Numbered from the stretch's first letter, positions 8,576 through 16,890 are shown. The stretch: 64,000 nucleotides of DNA from DASSJM01 sp036280655 (GCA_036280655.1 DASUQI010000058.1:1-64000), one strand, 5' to 3'. Notes: generated by a model not told the origin, from the letters alone. Numbers and translations: made by a program.

Positions 8576-9607
8576 ATGGACGAAGGGAGGACCTTGCTCG
8601 GCTCCCTGGCCTCACGCCGGATGCGACCGATCTGGGGCTGGCTCGCCTTCGCCCTGGTCATCGCGCTGTCGACGTCGCTCCTGCTCGCGGTTGAGGCACG
8701 GGAGGACGCCCTCCGGCGGAACGCGGCCGCCGCCGAGCGCGTGGCGCAGACCGAGCTCGCCCGCCTGCTCCAACCCTCCGATCTCGCCGCGCCGGTCCAT
8801 GGCGACCGGGCCGACGAGCTCGGACGCGACATCGACGAACGCATCATCTCCACAACCCCGATCGATCGCGTCCGCATCTACTCGGCGCTCGGGAGGATCC
8901 TGTACGCGGAGGACACCGGCATCGTGGGGACGCACGCCACCTACCTCCGGAACCTGACGTTCGAGATCGCGAACGGCGAGACCGCGGTCAGCCAGATCCA
9001 CAGCGGTTCGCTGCAGACGCTCGTGCCGATGTGGCTGTCCCCGGACGGCCCCGTCGGCGTGGCCGAGCTCTCGCAGCCGTTCGGGCCGATCGCGTCGAAG
9101 GCGACCGCCCGCTGGCACCTCGTCGCCTTGGCGTGCGGAGCGCTGCTGCTCGGGGCGGTCGGGATGGTCATCGCGACGAGCCTCGCGAGGCCGAGGGTCG
9201 CGCTCCCCCGCACCCGCGTCGGCGCGAGAAGGCCGGGACACCCCTCGCCGTCGCCGAACGTCTGGCCCGCGGCGCAGCCCCGCGCCACCGCGTCGCCCGT
9301 CGGCGCCCCCTCGCCGCAGCAGCGCAAGGAGCTGGACGACGCGCTCGCCCGGATCGACGAGCTCGAGCGCCGGATGGGCGCGGCCGGCGAGCGCGACGCC
9401 GAGCTTCGGGCCCTGCGCACGAAGCTCCGCGAGACGACCGAGCAGCTCGACCGGGCCGAGATCGACGCCGACACACTGCGCGACCGGCTGGCGCTCACCC
9501 AGCGGGCGCTCGAAGAGGAGATCCAACACGGCGGCGCGGACGAGGTGAGCATCCGGCGGCCTGGTGGACGGACGGGGTCGCCGACGGCGAGGAGTACGAA
9601 TGGCTGA
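8576..9607 (+). CDS. Two-TM membrane protein with sensor-like ectodomain and C-terminal coiled coil
   Basis: Not recognised as a named family. After a short basic N-terminus there is a transmembrane helix (about residues 18-38 from the ATG at 8576). An approximately 130-residue extracytoplasmic region follows with a PAS/CACHE-like look (VRIYSALGRILYAED, EIANGETAV). A second transmembrane helix (about residues 180-200) comes next, then a Pro/Arg-rich linker and a 70-residue coiled coil. This is the layout of histidine kinases and diguanylate cyclases without the output domain. Start is uncertain: GTG 8552 is in frame upstream and neither has a strong ribosome-binding site. It is transcribed divergently from nurA and overlaps the next small gene by 8 bases. 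Confidence 0.75.
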   Translation: MDEGRTLLGSLASRRMRPIWGWLAFALVIALSTSLLLAVEAREDALRRNAAAAERVAQTELARLLQPSDLAAPVHGDRADELGRDIDERIISTTPIDRVRIYSALGRILYAEDTGIVGTHATYLRNLTFEIANGETAVSQIHSGSLQTLVPMWLSPDGPVGVAELSQPFGPIASKATARWHLVALACGALLLGAVGMVIATSLARPRVALPRTRVGARRPGHPSPSPNVWPAAQPRATASPVGAPSPQQRKELDDALARIDELERRMGAAGERDAELRALRTKLRETTEQLDRAEIDADTLRDRLALTQRALEEEIQHGGADEVSIRRPGGRTGSPTARSTNG

Positions 9608-9788
9608 CACGCTCGAGGCGAGCGGGATCGGTGGGAGGGACGAGGCGGAGGACGACGACGCCGGGACCGAGCGCGATGCGCTCGCGAGCCACGTCTCGGC
9701 CGCAACATTCGGCGCCCCGAACGACGGGACGGCCGGGCTCCGCGAGCTCGGCGGGCCCGACGACCTGCCCGGCGAGGTGACGATCTAG
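9600..9788 (+). CDS. Small acidic hypothetical protein
   Basis: 62 residues from ATG 9600, acidic and Gly/Asp-rich, with no recognisable domain. Support for translation is a GAGGAG ribosome-binding site 6 bases upstream and an 8-base overlap with the end of the membrane coiled-coil gene, suggesting a coupled pair. No function is visible. Confidence 0.5.
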   Translation: MADTLEASGIGGRDEAEDDDAGTERDALASHVSAATFGAPNDGTAGLRELGGPDDLPGEVTI

Positions 9789-9837
9789 CGACGCCGGTTC
9801 GGAGCGCGATGCCCGCGACGCTCCGGTCCGGCGGCGC

Positions 9838-10998
9838 TCACTCCAGCGAGCGGAGCAGCTCGCGCGCGATCACGATGCGCTGGATCTGGTTCGTGCCCTC
9901 GTAGATCTGCGTGATCTTCGCGTCGCGCATGAGCCGTTCGACCGGGTACTCCCTCACGTAGCCGTAGCCGCCGAACACCTGCACGGCATCGGTCGTGATC
10001 CGCATCGCGGCGTCGGACGCGAAGCACTTCGCGACGCTCGAGAAGTACGACATGCGGGGATCCTCGGCGTCGCAGAGCGCCAGCGCCTTGTACACGAGCA
10101 TCCTCGCGGCCTCGAGCTGCATCGCCATGTCGGCGAGCATGAACGAGACCCCCTGGAACTCGGACACGGGCTTGCCGAACTGCCGTCGCTCGGTCGCGTA
10201 CCGCGCCGCCGCGTCGAGCGCGCCGGCCGCGATCCCGACCGCCTGCGCCCCGATCACCGGCCTCGAGTAGTCGAGCGTTCTGAGCGCGTACGCGAAGCCC
10301 TCGCCCTCCTCGCCGATCAGCCGGTCCGCCGGGATGCGCGCGTCGGTCATGATCACCTCGCGCGTGGGCGAGCCCCGGATCCCCATCTTGTCTTCCTTGC
10401 GTCCGAACTCGACACCGGGGTCGTCCTTCATGAGGAGGAACGCCGAGACGCCCTTGCCGCGGAGCGCCGCGTCCCTCGTCGCGAAGACCGCGTACGCGTG
10501 GGAGACGCCGGCGCCCGTGATGAACCGCTTCGTCCCGTTCAGGACCCACGCGTCGCCATCGCGCTCGTACCGCGTGGTCATCGCGGCCGGGTCGGATCCG
10601 GCGCCGGCCTCGGTGAGCGCGTAGGACATCAGCAGCTCGCCGCGCGCGATCCCCTCGGTCATGCGGCGGGCCTTCTCGTCGTCGCCCGCGATCCGGAGCG
10701 GGATCACGCCGAGCTTGGACACGAGCGGCGTGAGCGAGACCCCGGCCGAGACGCGCGACAACTCCTCGATGAACACGCCGAACGCGAGCGAGCCGCCCCC
10801 CGATCCGCCGTGCTCCTCGGGGTAGCCAACCCCCATCAGGTCGTTGTCGACGAGGACCTTGTACACGTCCTCGGGCCACTCGTCGGTCTCGTCGATCTCG
10901 GCGGCCCGGGGCGCGATGCGGTCCTCCGCGATCTGCCGCACGAGCGCGCGGAACTCCTCGAGCTCCTCGGGCAGCTCGAACCGCTCGACGTCCGCCAT
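9838..10998 (-). CDS. Acyl-CoA dehydrogenase
   Basis: FAD-dependent alpha,beta-dehydrogenation of an acyl-CoA, first step of beta-oxidation. Full length at 386 residues, with the conserved ALTEAGAGSD flavin/substrate motif (about 130), the GIRGSPT region, a helical C-terminal domain with ERRQFGKP, GGYGY, and the catalytic Glu in IYEGTNQIQR. Substrate chain length cannot be read from sequence. ATG 10998 lies just after the upstream thiolase stop (3 bases between), so the two form an operon for acyl-CoA breakdown. It ends about 50 bases from the convergent small gene at 9600-9788. Confidence 0.95.
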   Translation of the reverse strand: MADVERFELPEELEEFRALVRQIAEDRIAPRAAEIDETDEWPEDVYKVLVDNDLMGVGYPEEHGGSGGGSLAFGVFIEELSRVSAGVSLTPLVSKLGVIPLRIAGDDEKARRMTEGIARGELLMSYALTEAGAGSDPAAMTTRYERDGDAWVLNGTKRFITGAGVSHAYAVFATRDAALRGKGVSAFLLMKDDPGVEFGRKEDKMGIRGSPTREVIMTDARIPADRLIGEEGEGFAYALRTLDYSRPVIGAQAVGIAAGALDAAARYATERRQFGKPVSEFQGVSFMLADMAMQLEAARMLVYKALALCDAEDPRMSYFSSVAKCFASDAAMRITTDAVQVFGGYGYVREYPVERLMRDAKITQIYEGTNQIQRIVIARELLRSLE

Positions 10999-11001
10999 CG
11001 C

Positions 11002-12183
11002 TCAGAGGCGCCGGATCACCAGCGCGTCGCCCTGGCCGCCGCCGCCGCAGATCGCCGCGGCGCCGAGGTCGACCCCACGACGCCGCAGCTCCTGGGCGAG
11101 CGTGAGCACGAGCCGCGCGCCGCTCGCGCCGATCGGATGGCCGAGCGCGACGGCACCACCGTTCACGTTCACGAGGGCCCCGTCGAACCCGAGGATCCGC
11201 GTCACGTTGAGCGCGACGGCGGCGAACGCCTCGTTGACCTCGAGCAGGCCGAGATCGTGGACGTCGAGATCCGCCTTCTTGAGCGCGTTCTGGAGCGCGA
11301 TCGCGGGGACGGTGTGGAGGTAGGGGAACCGCTCGGCGGACATGCCGTGCGCTACGATCTCGGCCATCGGCTCCACGCCGAGCTGCTCCGCCTTCTCCGG
11401 GCTCGTGACGACGACGGCCGCGGCGCCGTCGCTGATCTGCGATGCGTTGCCGGCGGTGATCGTCCCGTCCTTCCCGAACGCGGGCTTCAGCCGCGCGAGC
11501 GACTCGGCGGTCGAGTCGGGGCGGATGCCTTCGTCGCGTTCGACGACGACCGGGTCGCCCGAACGCTGGGGAACCTCGACCGCCGCGACCTCCTCAGCGA
11601 GCGCGCCGGAGTCCCATCCCGCGGCCGCGCGCTGGTGCGACCGCGCCGACCAGGCGTCCTGCTCCTCCCGGCCGATGCCGAGCTCCGCGTTCACCACGTC
11701 CGAGGACTCACCCATCGTCTGCCCGGTGAACGACGACCACAGGCCGTCGTGGATCATCGTGTCGACGAGATCCGCGTCGCCGAGCCGAGAGCCGGCGCGC
11801 GCCTTCGGCACGACATACGGCGCCTGCGTCATCGACTCCATCCCGCCGGCCACGACGACGTCGACCTCGCCCGCGCGGATCATCTGGTCGGCGAGCGCGA
11901 TCGCGGTCGTGCCCGACAGGCAGACCTTGTCCACGTTCAGCGACGGGACCTCCCTGGGGATGCCGGCGGCCACCGAGGCCTGCCGGGCGGTGACCTGCCC
12001 GGTGCCGGCGCGGATCACCTGCCCCATCACCACGTAGTCCACCTGGTCGGGGGCGACGTCCGACCGGGCGAGCGCCGCGCGGATCGCGACCGCTCCGAGG
12101 TCGACCGCGGAGAGGTCTCGGAACGCACCGTGGAACTTGCCGATCGGCGTTCGAGCACCGGCCACGATGACGCTGCGAGGCAT
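11002..12183 (-). CDS. Acetyl-CoA C-acetyltransferase (thiolase)
   Basis: Thiolase that cleaves or forms acetoacetyl-CoA/3-ketoacyl-CoA. The 393 residues carry the full catalytic set: nucleophilic Cys in KVCLSGTTA (near residue 89), the GHPIGASGAR His motif, and the C-terminal Cys in CGGGGQGDA. It begins MPRSVIVAGARTPIG, the standard thiolase N-terminus, so ATG 12183 is the start and the longer upstream frame is not coding. A TAGACT box at 12215-12220 and a GAAGGGAAG stretch before the ATG give a short leader. It is followed 3 bases later by the acyl-CoA dehydrogenase. Confidence 0.95.
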   Translation of the reverse strand: MPRSVIVAGARTPIGKFHGAFRDLSAVDLGAVAIRAALARSDVAPDQVDYVVMGQVIRAGTGQVTARQASVAAGIPREVPSLNVDKVCLSGTTAIALADQMIRAGEVDVVVAGGMESMTQAPYVVPKARAGSRLGDADLVDTMIHDGLWSSFTGQTMGESSDVVNAELGIGREEQDAWSARSHQRAAAGWDSGALAEEVAAVEVPQRSGDPVVVERDEGIRPDSTAESLARLKPAFGKDGTITAGNASQISDGAAAVVVTSPEKAEQLGVEPMAEIVAHGMSAERFPYLHTVPAIALQNALKKADLDVHDLGLLEVNEAFAAVALNVTRILGFDGALVNVNGGAVALGHPIGASGARLVLTLAQELRRRGVDLGAAAICGGGGQGDALVIRRL

Positions 12184-12214
12184 CGTCTTCCCTTCGTCGG
12201 TACGGTGGTTCCCC

Positions 12215-12220
12215 AGTCTA
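12215..12220 (-). promoter_or_regulatory. Predicted -10 box of the thiolase-dehydrogenase operon
   Basis: TAGACT on the minus strand. It would start a transcript with a leader of about 25 bases containing a purine-rich ribosome-binding site before ATG 12183. Confidence 0.4.
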
Positions 12221-12265
12221 CGCCGGAGCCATGCATCGACCGATGCGCCGGCGGCAGGAGGGCGC

Positions 12266-13132
12266 GTGGCGAGGTTCGGCGTGTCGATCGTCCCGTCGGC
12301 ATCCGGGCGCTCGGACCCGGTCGCCGAGGCCGTTCGGGCGGAAGAGCTCGGGTTCGACATCGTCTCGATCTGGGACCACCCGCACGGGGACCGGCCGTCG
12401 TTCGAGACCTGGACCCTGCTGACGTGGATCGCCGCTCGCACGAGCCGGGTCCATGTCGCCACCGACGTCCTCGGCCTCCCCTTCCGCCTCCCCGCGCTCA
12501 CCGCGAAGATGGCCGAGTCGCTCGACCGATTGTCGGACGGCCGCTTGATCCTCGGGCTCGGCGCGGGCGGCGCGGACGCCGAGTTCGCGGGACTCGGCGC
12601 GCCCGTCCGGACGCCGGCCGAGAAGGTCGAAGCGCTCGAGGAGGCACTCGCCGTGATCCGAGGCGTCTGGACCCGCTCACCGTTCACGTTCGAGGGGCGC
12701 CACTACCGCACCGACGAGGCCCTCGTCGAGCCCAAGCCGGACCGGCCGATCCCGATCTGGCTCGGCACGTACGGCCCGCGAGCACTGCGGCTGACCGGCC
12801 GACGCGCCGACGGTTGGATCCCGTCGATGGGGCCCGCCACGCCCGACGAGGCGCGTTCGAAGATGGCGCTCGTGCGCGCCGCGGCCGAGCAGGCCGGCCG
12901 GGACCCCGTCGAGCTCGACTACGCGTACAACGTCGGCGTTCGGCTCGCCGGGCCGCCCCCTCCCGACCCCGAACGGAGCGTCGCGGGCGAACCGGACGAG
13001 GTGATCGAGCGCCTGCTCGAGTTCCTCGAGGCCGGTTTCACGGTCCTGAACTTCTGGATCGGCGGGCGCCGGGAGGAGCAGGCCGAGCGCCTGGCGACGG
13101 AGGTCCTCCCGACCCTTCGCCGGCTCGGATGA
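12266..13132 (+). CDS. LLM-class (probably F420-dependent) oxidoreductase
   Basis: Luciferase-like monooxygenase fold. Seen: an N-terminal (V)ARFGVSIVP strand, IVSIWDHP, a central SDGRLILGLGAGG signature, the RTPAEKVEALEEALAVIRGVW helix, and P-I-W-L-G-TYGP typical of F420-using LLM proteins. GTG 12266 is chosen because a perfect AGGAGG lies 5 bases before it and the resulting N-terminus matches the family; an ATG 129 bases upstream would add non-conserved residues. 288 residues. Together with NpdG at 43137-43826 it implies coenzyme F420 use. Divergent from the thiolase. FMN is the alternative cofactor. Confidence 0.88.
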   Translation: MARFGVSIVPSASGRSDPVAEAVRAEELGFDIVSIWDHPHGDRPSFETWTLLTWIAARTSRVHVATDVLGLPFRLPALTAKMAESLDRLSDGRLILGLGAGGADAEFAGLGAPVRTPAEKVEALEEALAVIRGVWTRSPFTFEGRHYRTDEALVEPKPDRPIPIWLGTYGPRALRLTGRRADGWIPSMGPATPDEARSKMALVRAAAEQAGRDPVELDYAYNVGVRLAGPPPPDPERSVAGEPDEVIERLLEFLEAGFTVLNFWIGGRREEQAERLATEVLPTLRRLG

Positions 13133-13221
13133 GTCACGTATCCCAACGCCTCGCGCGATCGCCGCTCTCCCGCAGAGCCTGATCCCCGATGTCACGGCAC
13201 GAGGCGTCATCCGCGAGGGTG

Positions 13222-13227
13222 TAGCGT
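13222..13227 (+). promoter_or_regulatory. Predicted -10 box before the 37-residue ORF and ASCH gene
   Basis: TAGCGT, 7 bases before GTG 13235; leaderless arrangement. Confidence 0.4.
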
Positions 13228-13234
13228 CGGCGGC

Positions 13235-13348
13235 GTGACACGTCTCGTCGTCGACCGCGAGACGCGGCTTCGGATCGCTCCAAGCGAGGTGGAGATCGCC
13301 GCCGAACACCCGGGCGTCTTTCTACGCCCAGTGGCTACGTCCCCATGA
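13235..13348 (+). CDS. Possible 37-residue leader protein
   Basis: Short open frame from a GTG that sits 7 bases after a TAnnnT box. It ends in an ATGA overlap with the ASCH-domain gene, so it could be the leaderless first cistron that carries ribosomes to the ASCH start, which has no ribosome-binding site of its own. Sequence is ordinary mixed-charge and unrecognised. Evidence is positional only. Confidence 0.4.
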   Translation: MTRLVVDRETRLRIAPSEVEIAAEHPGVFLRPVATSP

Positions 13349-13800
13349 GGGAGGATCGAGATGCGGAGGTCTCAGAGTTCTGGCGCTCGTTCGTCGACGC
13401 GACCGGCATCGAAGGCACCTACGTGACGGGATCGTTCGGGAGCGACGCCGAGACGGCCGATGAGCTCGGACTTCTCGTTCGTGATGGGCAGAAGCGTGCT
13501 ACCACGAGCCTTCTCTCATCCTACGAGGAGGACGACGAGCCGCTACCAGCGGTCGGCAACCTCAGCATCGTGCTGGACGGGCAAGGCACCCCCCTCTGCG
13601 TCATCCGCACGACCAGTGTTGAAGTGCGCCCATTCGGCCTCGTTGACGAGGCGTTCGCCTGGGTGGAGGGGGAAGGGGACCGGAGTCTCGCGTCCTGGCG
13701 CGATGCGCATGTCCGTTTCTTCGCGAGTCTGGGGCAGCCGGTCAGCGAGGACACGTTGGTCGTCCTGGACACGTTCGAGTTGCTCTGGGCGCCCAGATGA
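13345..13800 (+). CDS. ASCH-domain (PUA-like) protein
   Basis: ASCH domains are PUA-like beta barrels that bind RNA or nucleotides; some are amidohydrolases for acetylated cytidine. The 151 residues show the family features: an N-terminal FWRSF helix, DGQKRATTSLL, a hydrophobic strand PLCVIRTTSVEV, and the late DRSLASWRDAHVRFF. Typical length. Its start (ATG 13345) overlaps the stop of a tiny upstream frame. Target substrate is not evident. Confidence 0.85.
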   Translation: MREDRDAEVSEFWRSFVDATGIEGTYVTGSFGSDAETADELGLLVRDGQKRATTSLLSSYEEDDEPLPAVGNLSIVLDGQGTPLCVIRTTSVEVRPFGLVDEAFAWVEGEGDRSLASWRDAHVRFFASLGQPVSEDTLVVLDTFELLWAPR

Positions 13801-13816
13801 TCGTGACCATGAGCGT

Positions 13817-13846
13817 GGCCGGCGGGTGAACGCCGCTGACCCGGCC
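13817..13846. terminator. Candidate hairpin between convergent genes
   Basis: GGCCGG at 13817-13822 pairs with CCGGCC at 13841-13846, with adjacent GGGT/ACCC extending it across a one-base bulge. It lies just after the ASCH stop. No T-run follows. Confidence 0.35.
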
Positions 13847-13913
13847 TGATCGACGCGCACGATAGAGGAGTGCGCCGACGATCGGGGTGGACGAGCGTCG
13901 GTGTGGCGTACCA

Positions 13914-14438
13914 TCAGGACCCGTCGTGAGCCTGCCTACCGGATCGCGACGAGCGCCACCGTTCGAAGACCTCGAGCCCGTCCGGACAGAACCGCTCGCG
14001 TTCGGTCATCGGTCCGACCTCGTCGAGCGGCACGAACACGCCCCACACGACCTCGGTCGGCTGCCACACGATCGGTCCGTCCCACACGACGTCGAAGGCG
14101 GCGCCCCAGACCCGCCCGCTGGGGCCGTCGTAGCGGTGGAGGAACCGGAACGTGGGTTCGGCGGCGACGCCCAGCTCCTCCTCGAGCTCGCGCCGCGCGC
14201 AGACCTCGTAGGGCTCGCCCGCGGCGTTCACGCCGCCGGCGCACACATCGTAGTAGCCGGGGTAGACGTCCTTGGTCTCGGTCCGCCGATGGACGTACAG
14301 CTCGCCCGCGGGGTTCAGGACGAACACGTACGTGCAGCGATGGAGCAGGTTCTCGGTGCGGAGCGTCCGCCGCGGCACGACCCCGACGACGTCGTTCCGC
14401 TCGTCGACGATGTCGACGAGCTCGTCGGCCGGATTCAC
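13914..14438 (-). CDS. NUDIX hydrolase
   Basis: Hydrolase of nucleoside-diphosphate-linked compounds. The 174 residues contain a complete Nudix box (G-x5-E-x7-REL-x-EELGV) starting at GGVNAAGEP, about residues 68-91. The preceding VYPGYYDVCAGG strand is like the YfcD/isopentenyl-diphosphate isomerase-like branch. Start is GTG 14438, four bases after the upstream DinB-like stop, so the two are cotranscribed. Substrate unknown. Confidence 0.9.
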   Translation of the reverse strand: MNPADELVDIVDERNDVVGVVPRRTLRTENLLHRCTYVFVLNPAGELYVHRRTETKDVYPGYYDVCAGGVNAAGEPYEVCARRELEEELGVAAEPTFRFLHRYDGPSGRVWGAAFDVVWDGPIVWQPTEVVWGVFVPLDEVGPMTERERFCPDGLEVFERWRSSRSGRQAHDGS

Positions 14439-14442
14439 CGGA

Positions 14443-14940
14443 CTACGTACGTCCGCGAACCCAGAAGTCCCAGCCGTCCAGCTCCGGGACCTCCTCGCCG
14501 AGCGCGCCGAGCGTCGAGCAGATCTGCGTCCGGTGGTCGTTGCCGTGATGGATCGCCTGGATCAGCAGCATCGCCTCGGCCGGGTCCGTGTCCGGATAGT
14601 CCTGACGCCTGCGGACCGCCGAATGAAGTGAGCCCGCCTCAAGGTCGGAGAGCGCCTCGTCCCACCGACGCCGGTGCTCGGGCATCTCGGACCGGAGCTG
14701 CGCGAGGGGCACCCCGACCCGGTCGTCGGCGAGCGGCGGTGTCGGGTCGCGAAGCCGCAAGAGGTATCGCGAGTCTCCGTCGATCATGTGGGTGAGCGTG
14801 TCGATCATCGACCCGTACGTCCCCGGGATCGAGCGGTCGAGCCTGCTCGCCGGCAGCCGCCCGAGGTGGTCGATCAGGGCCTCGGTCGCCCACAGGTGAT
14901 GGTCGTACATCGCTCGAAGGACGTCGGATGGATCCGTCAT
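14443..14940 (-). CDS. DinB-like four-helix metal protein
   Basis: DinB/YfiT fold: helical, about 165 residues, with three His positioned as the usual metal triad (MYDHHLWAT, THMIDGDSRYL, HHGNDHRTQ) and the common C-terminal ELDGWDFW. Relatives include thiol-dependent transferases that use bacillithiol or mycothiol, but activity cannot be read from the sequence. It begins at ATG 14940, 10 bases after a TATCGT box, and runs into the NUDIX gene. Confidence 0.82.
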   Translation of the reverse strand: MTDPSDVLRAMYDHHLWATEALIDHLGRLPASRLDRSIPGTYGSMIDTLTHMIDGDSRYLLRLRDPTPPLADDRVGVPLAQLRSEMPEHRRRWDEALSDLEAGSLHSAVRRRQDYPDTDPAEAMLLIQAIHHGNDHRTQICSTLGALGEEVPELDGWDFWVRGRT

Positions 14941-14950
14941 CGCGGGTCGA

Positions 14951-14956
14951 ACGATA
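14951..14956 (-). promoter_or_regulatory. Predicted -10 box of the DinB-NUDIX pair
   Basis: TATCGT on the minus strand, 10 bases before ATG 14940. Confidence 0.4.
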
Positions 14957-14983
14957 GCGCGCCGGCGGGCGCGTGCCGCAGCC

Positions 14984-16804
14984 TCAGCTCCGAGAGCCGA
15001 TCGCGATCTCGATCTGCTGGATGATCTCGTCGCCGACGAGCTCGTCCCGGGCGATCAGCGCGTCGCGGAGCGCGACCACGACGTCCCGGTTCTCCTCGAG
15101 CAGCCTCGTGACCCGGCCCTTCTGCTCGGTCAGGATCTGCTCGACCCGGGCCTTGCCCTCGGCGTCGCTCAGCACCTTGCCGACGAGGTTCTTCGAGCCG
15201 ACCGGTCCCTCGGCGATCGCGTCGTAGGACACGAGTGAACCCGCCATCCCGAACGACCCCACCATCTGCGCCGTCAACGTGGTCGCGTGCTGCAGGTCGG
15301 ACGCCGGGCCCGTGCCGCTCTCCCCGAAGAACACCTCCTCGGCCACGAGGCCACCGAGCGAGATCGCCACGTTCGCCTCGATCTCCGACCGCGTCCGCGT
15401 GAAGCGCTCCTCCTCGTCCCCGTGGGCGAGCAGGCCGAGCGACTGCCGACGCTTGATGATCGACAGCACCTCGAGACGCCGCCCCTTCCCGAGGAAGAAG
15501 GCGGCCGTGGCGTGGCCGGCCTCGTGGGTCGCGACCGAGACCCGGTCGGACTCCGTGTAGGTGACCGCCTGCTTGAACCCGAGCTCCTCGGTCAGCTTCG
15601 CCTCGTGGATATCCTGGGCGGTCATCGCGGTCCGTCCGTTTCGGAGCGCCACGAGCAGCGCCTCGTCGAACAGGTGCTCGATCATCACCGGGCTGTAGCC
15701 GAACGTGTCGTGTGCGAGGCGCTCGCGCTCGTGGTCGTCGTCGAGGAGCTCGTGGTGGGTCTTGCGGTCGAGGAAGAAATCGATCTGCTCGCGCCGGCCC
15801 GACTTCGTCGGCAGGTCGAAGTACAGCCGCCGGTCGAACCGTCCCGGACGCAGCAGCGCGGGGTCGAGCTGGTCGGCCCGGTTCGTCGCGGCGATCAGCA
15901 AGATGTTGCTGTAGATCGGCTTAGCGGCGGGGATCCGACGCTCCGGCGGCAGGAAGCCGTTCACCCACTCGATCATCCGAGCCTTCGTCCGAGCGCCGAA
16001 CGGCGGCTGGTCGAACGACTGCATCTGGATCAACAGCTCGTTCACCATCCCCGAGCCCGCGGGGCCGACGAGGCTCGAGGCGACCCGGCCGAGGCCCGTC
16101 GCGTCGGGGCTCGCGTTCATCCCGCCGCGTTCGCCGCCGATCGCGTCGATCTCCTCGATGAACCCGATCGCGCCCCCCTCCTTGCGGGCGAGCTTGCGCA
16201 GGCGCCGGAAGAACGACCGGATCTTCGAGTTCGTCATGCCGAACCACATCGACTGGAACGCCGGCGCGGCGGTGAAGAGGAACGGCACGCCGGCCTGCTT
16301 GGCCATCGCCTTGGCGAGGAACGTCTTCCCGGTGCCCGGCGGTCCTTCGAACAGGATCCCGCGCCGCGGGTTGCCGCCCAGCTGATCGCGGAAGGTCGCG
16401 TAGCCGAGGAACACGTCGAGGGTCCGGCCGACCTCGTCCACCTGGTCGTCGAGACCCGGCACCTGGTCGAGCCCGATCTCGATCTCCTCTGGCCGCACGA
16501 CCTGGTGCGGGGACCGGCCGCTGAACAGCGGCATCAACATCATCAGCGCGACCGCGCCGAACAGCAAGAAGATGGGCAGGAAGATGACCGCCTCGGGTCC
16601 GAGGGTCGGCAGCCGGAAGGGGTTGTCGGTGAGGTAGCGATACCAGAGGTAGAAGTCGATCAGGCCGAGGATCAGGACCAGTCGCCAGATCCGGCGCCGC
16701 CGGGTCCGCTCACGGACCTTGAAGACGTCGGCGCGACCATCCGACGCGACATCCGAGCCGAGGAGCACGGACGCGGTGGACCTGCTCGACTGCCTCAAGG
16801 ACAC
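14984..16804 (-). CDS. FtsH-like membrane AAA+ metalloprotease, divergent
   Basis: Membrane-anchored ATP-dependent zinc protease. Order: two TM helices (about residues 40-58 and 72-92) with a short loop instead of the usual larger periplasmic domain, AAA+ Walker A GPPGTGKT (154-161), Walker B reading FIEEID (215-220) where FtsH normally has FIDEID, second-region-of-homology ATNRADQLDPALLRPGRFDRR, and zinc motif HEAGH (427-431) with a later Asp ligand in GPASDLQHAT. Between Walker B and the ATNR motif there is an insertion of about 35-45 residues compared with E. coli FtsH. So it is a paralogue rather than the standard housekeeping FtsH. Start is GTG 16804; TTG 16798 has better spacing from the GAGGGG site. 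Divergent from an HTH gene across paired palindromes. Confidence 0.88.
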   Translation of the reverse strand: MSLRQSSRSTASVLLGSDVASDGRADVFKVRERTRRRRIWRLVLILGLIDFYLWYRYLTDNPFRLPTLGPEAVIFLPIFLLFGAVALMMLMPLFSGRSPHQVVRPEEIEIGLDQVPGLDDQVDEVGRTLDVFLGYATFRDQLGGNPRRGILFEGPPGTGKTFLAKAMAKQAGVPFLFTAAPAFQSMWFGMTNSKIRSFFRRLRKLARKEGGAIGFIEEIDAIGGERGGMNASPDATGLGRVASSLVGPAGSGMVNELLIQMQSFDQPPFGARTKARMIEWVNGFLPPERRIPAAKPIYSNILLIAATNRADQLDPALLRPGRFDRRLYFDLPTKSGRREQIDFFLDRKTHHELLDDDHERERLAHDTFGYSPVMIEHLFDEALLVALRNGRTAMTAQDIHEAKLTEELGFKQAVTYTESDRVSVATHEAGHATAAFFLGKGRRLEVLSIIKRRQSLGLLAHGDEEERFTRTRSEIEANVAISLGGLVAEEVFFGESGTGPASDLQHATTLTAQMVGSFGMAGSLVSYDAIAEGPVGSKNLVGKVLSDAEGKARVEQILTEQKGRVTRLLEENRDVVVALRDALIARDELVGDEIIQQIEIAIGSRS

Positions 16805-16832
16805 CCCTCACGGTTCGTGCGACGGCTCGACC

Positions 16833-16838
16833 ATCCTA
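16833..16838 (-). promoter_or_regulatory. Predicted -10 box of the FtsH-like gene
   Basis: TAGGAT on the minus strand; its -35 region would fall inside the palindrome at 16847-16867. Confidence 0.4.
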
Positions 16839-16846
16839 GTCACTGC

Positions 16847-16867
16847 GGCCGATGCGCCGCATCGGCC
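16847..16867. promoter_or_regulatory. Perfect 10-bp inverted repeat, operator candidate
   Basis: GGCCGATGCG, one base, CGCATCGGCC. It sits in the divergent region between the FtsH-like and HTH genes, over the expected -35 of the former. It shares five bases with a second hairpin at 16863-16890. It could be a binding site for the adjacent HTH protein; this is inference from position. Confidence 0.5.
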
Positions 16868-16890
16868 CTTCGCCCTAGGCGAAGGGGCCG
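16863..16890. repeat. Second inverted repeat overlapping the first
   Basis: CGGCCCTTCGCC pairs with GGCGAAGGGGCCG across CTA, 12 pairs with one bulged G. Its left edge overlaps the right arm of the palindrome at 16847-16867, so the two structures are mutually exclusive as hairpins. Confidence 0.5.

Noticed and set aside
9785..10879. Minus-strand open frame in another phase over the acyl-CoA dehydrogenase
   Set aside because: Arg/Gly-rich, no motif, fully contained in a clear dehydrogenase gene.
12137..12265. Longer N-terminus for the LLM oxidoreductase from ATG 12137
   Set aside because: Would overlap the thiolase start region, adds non-conserved residues, and ignores a perfect AGGAGG before GTG 12266.
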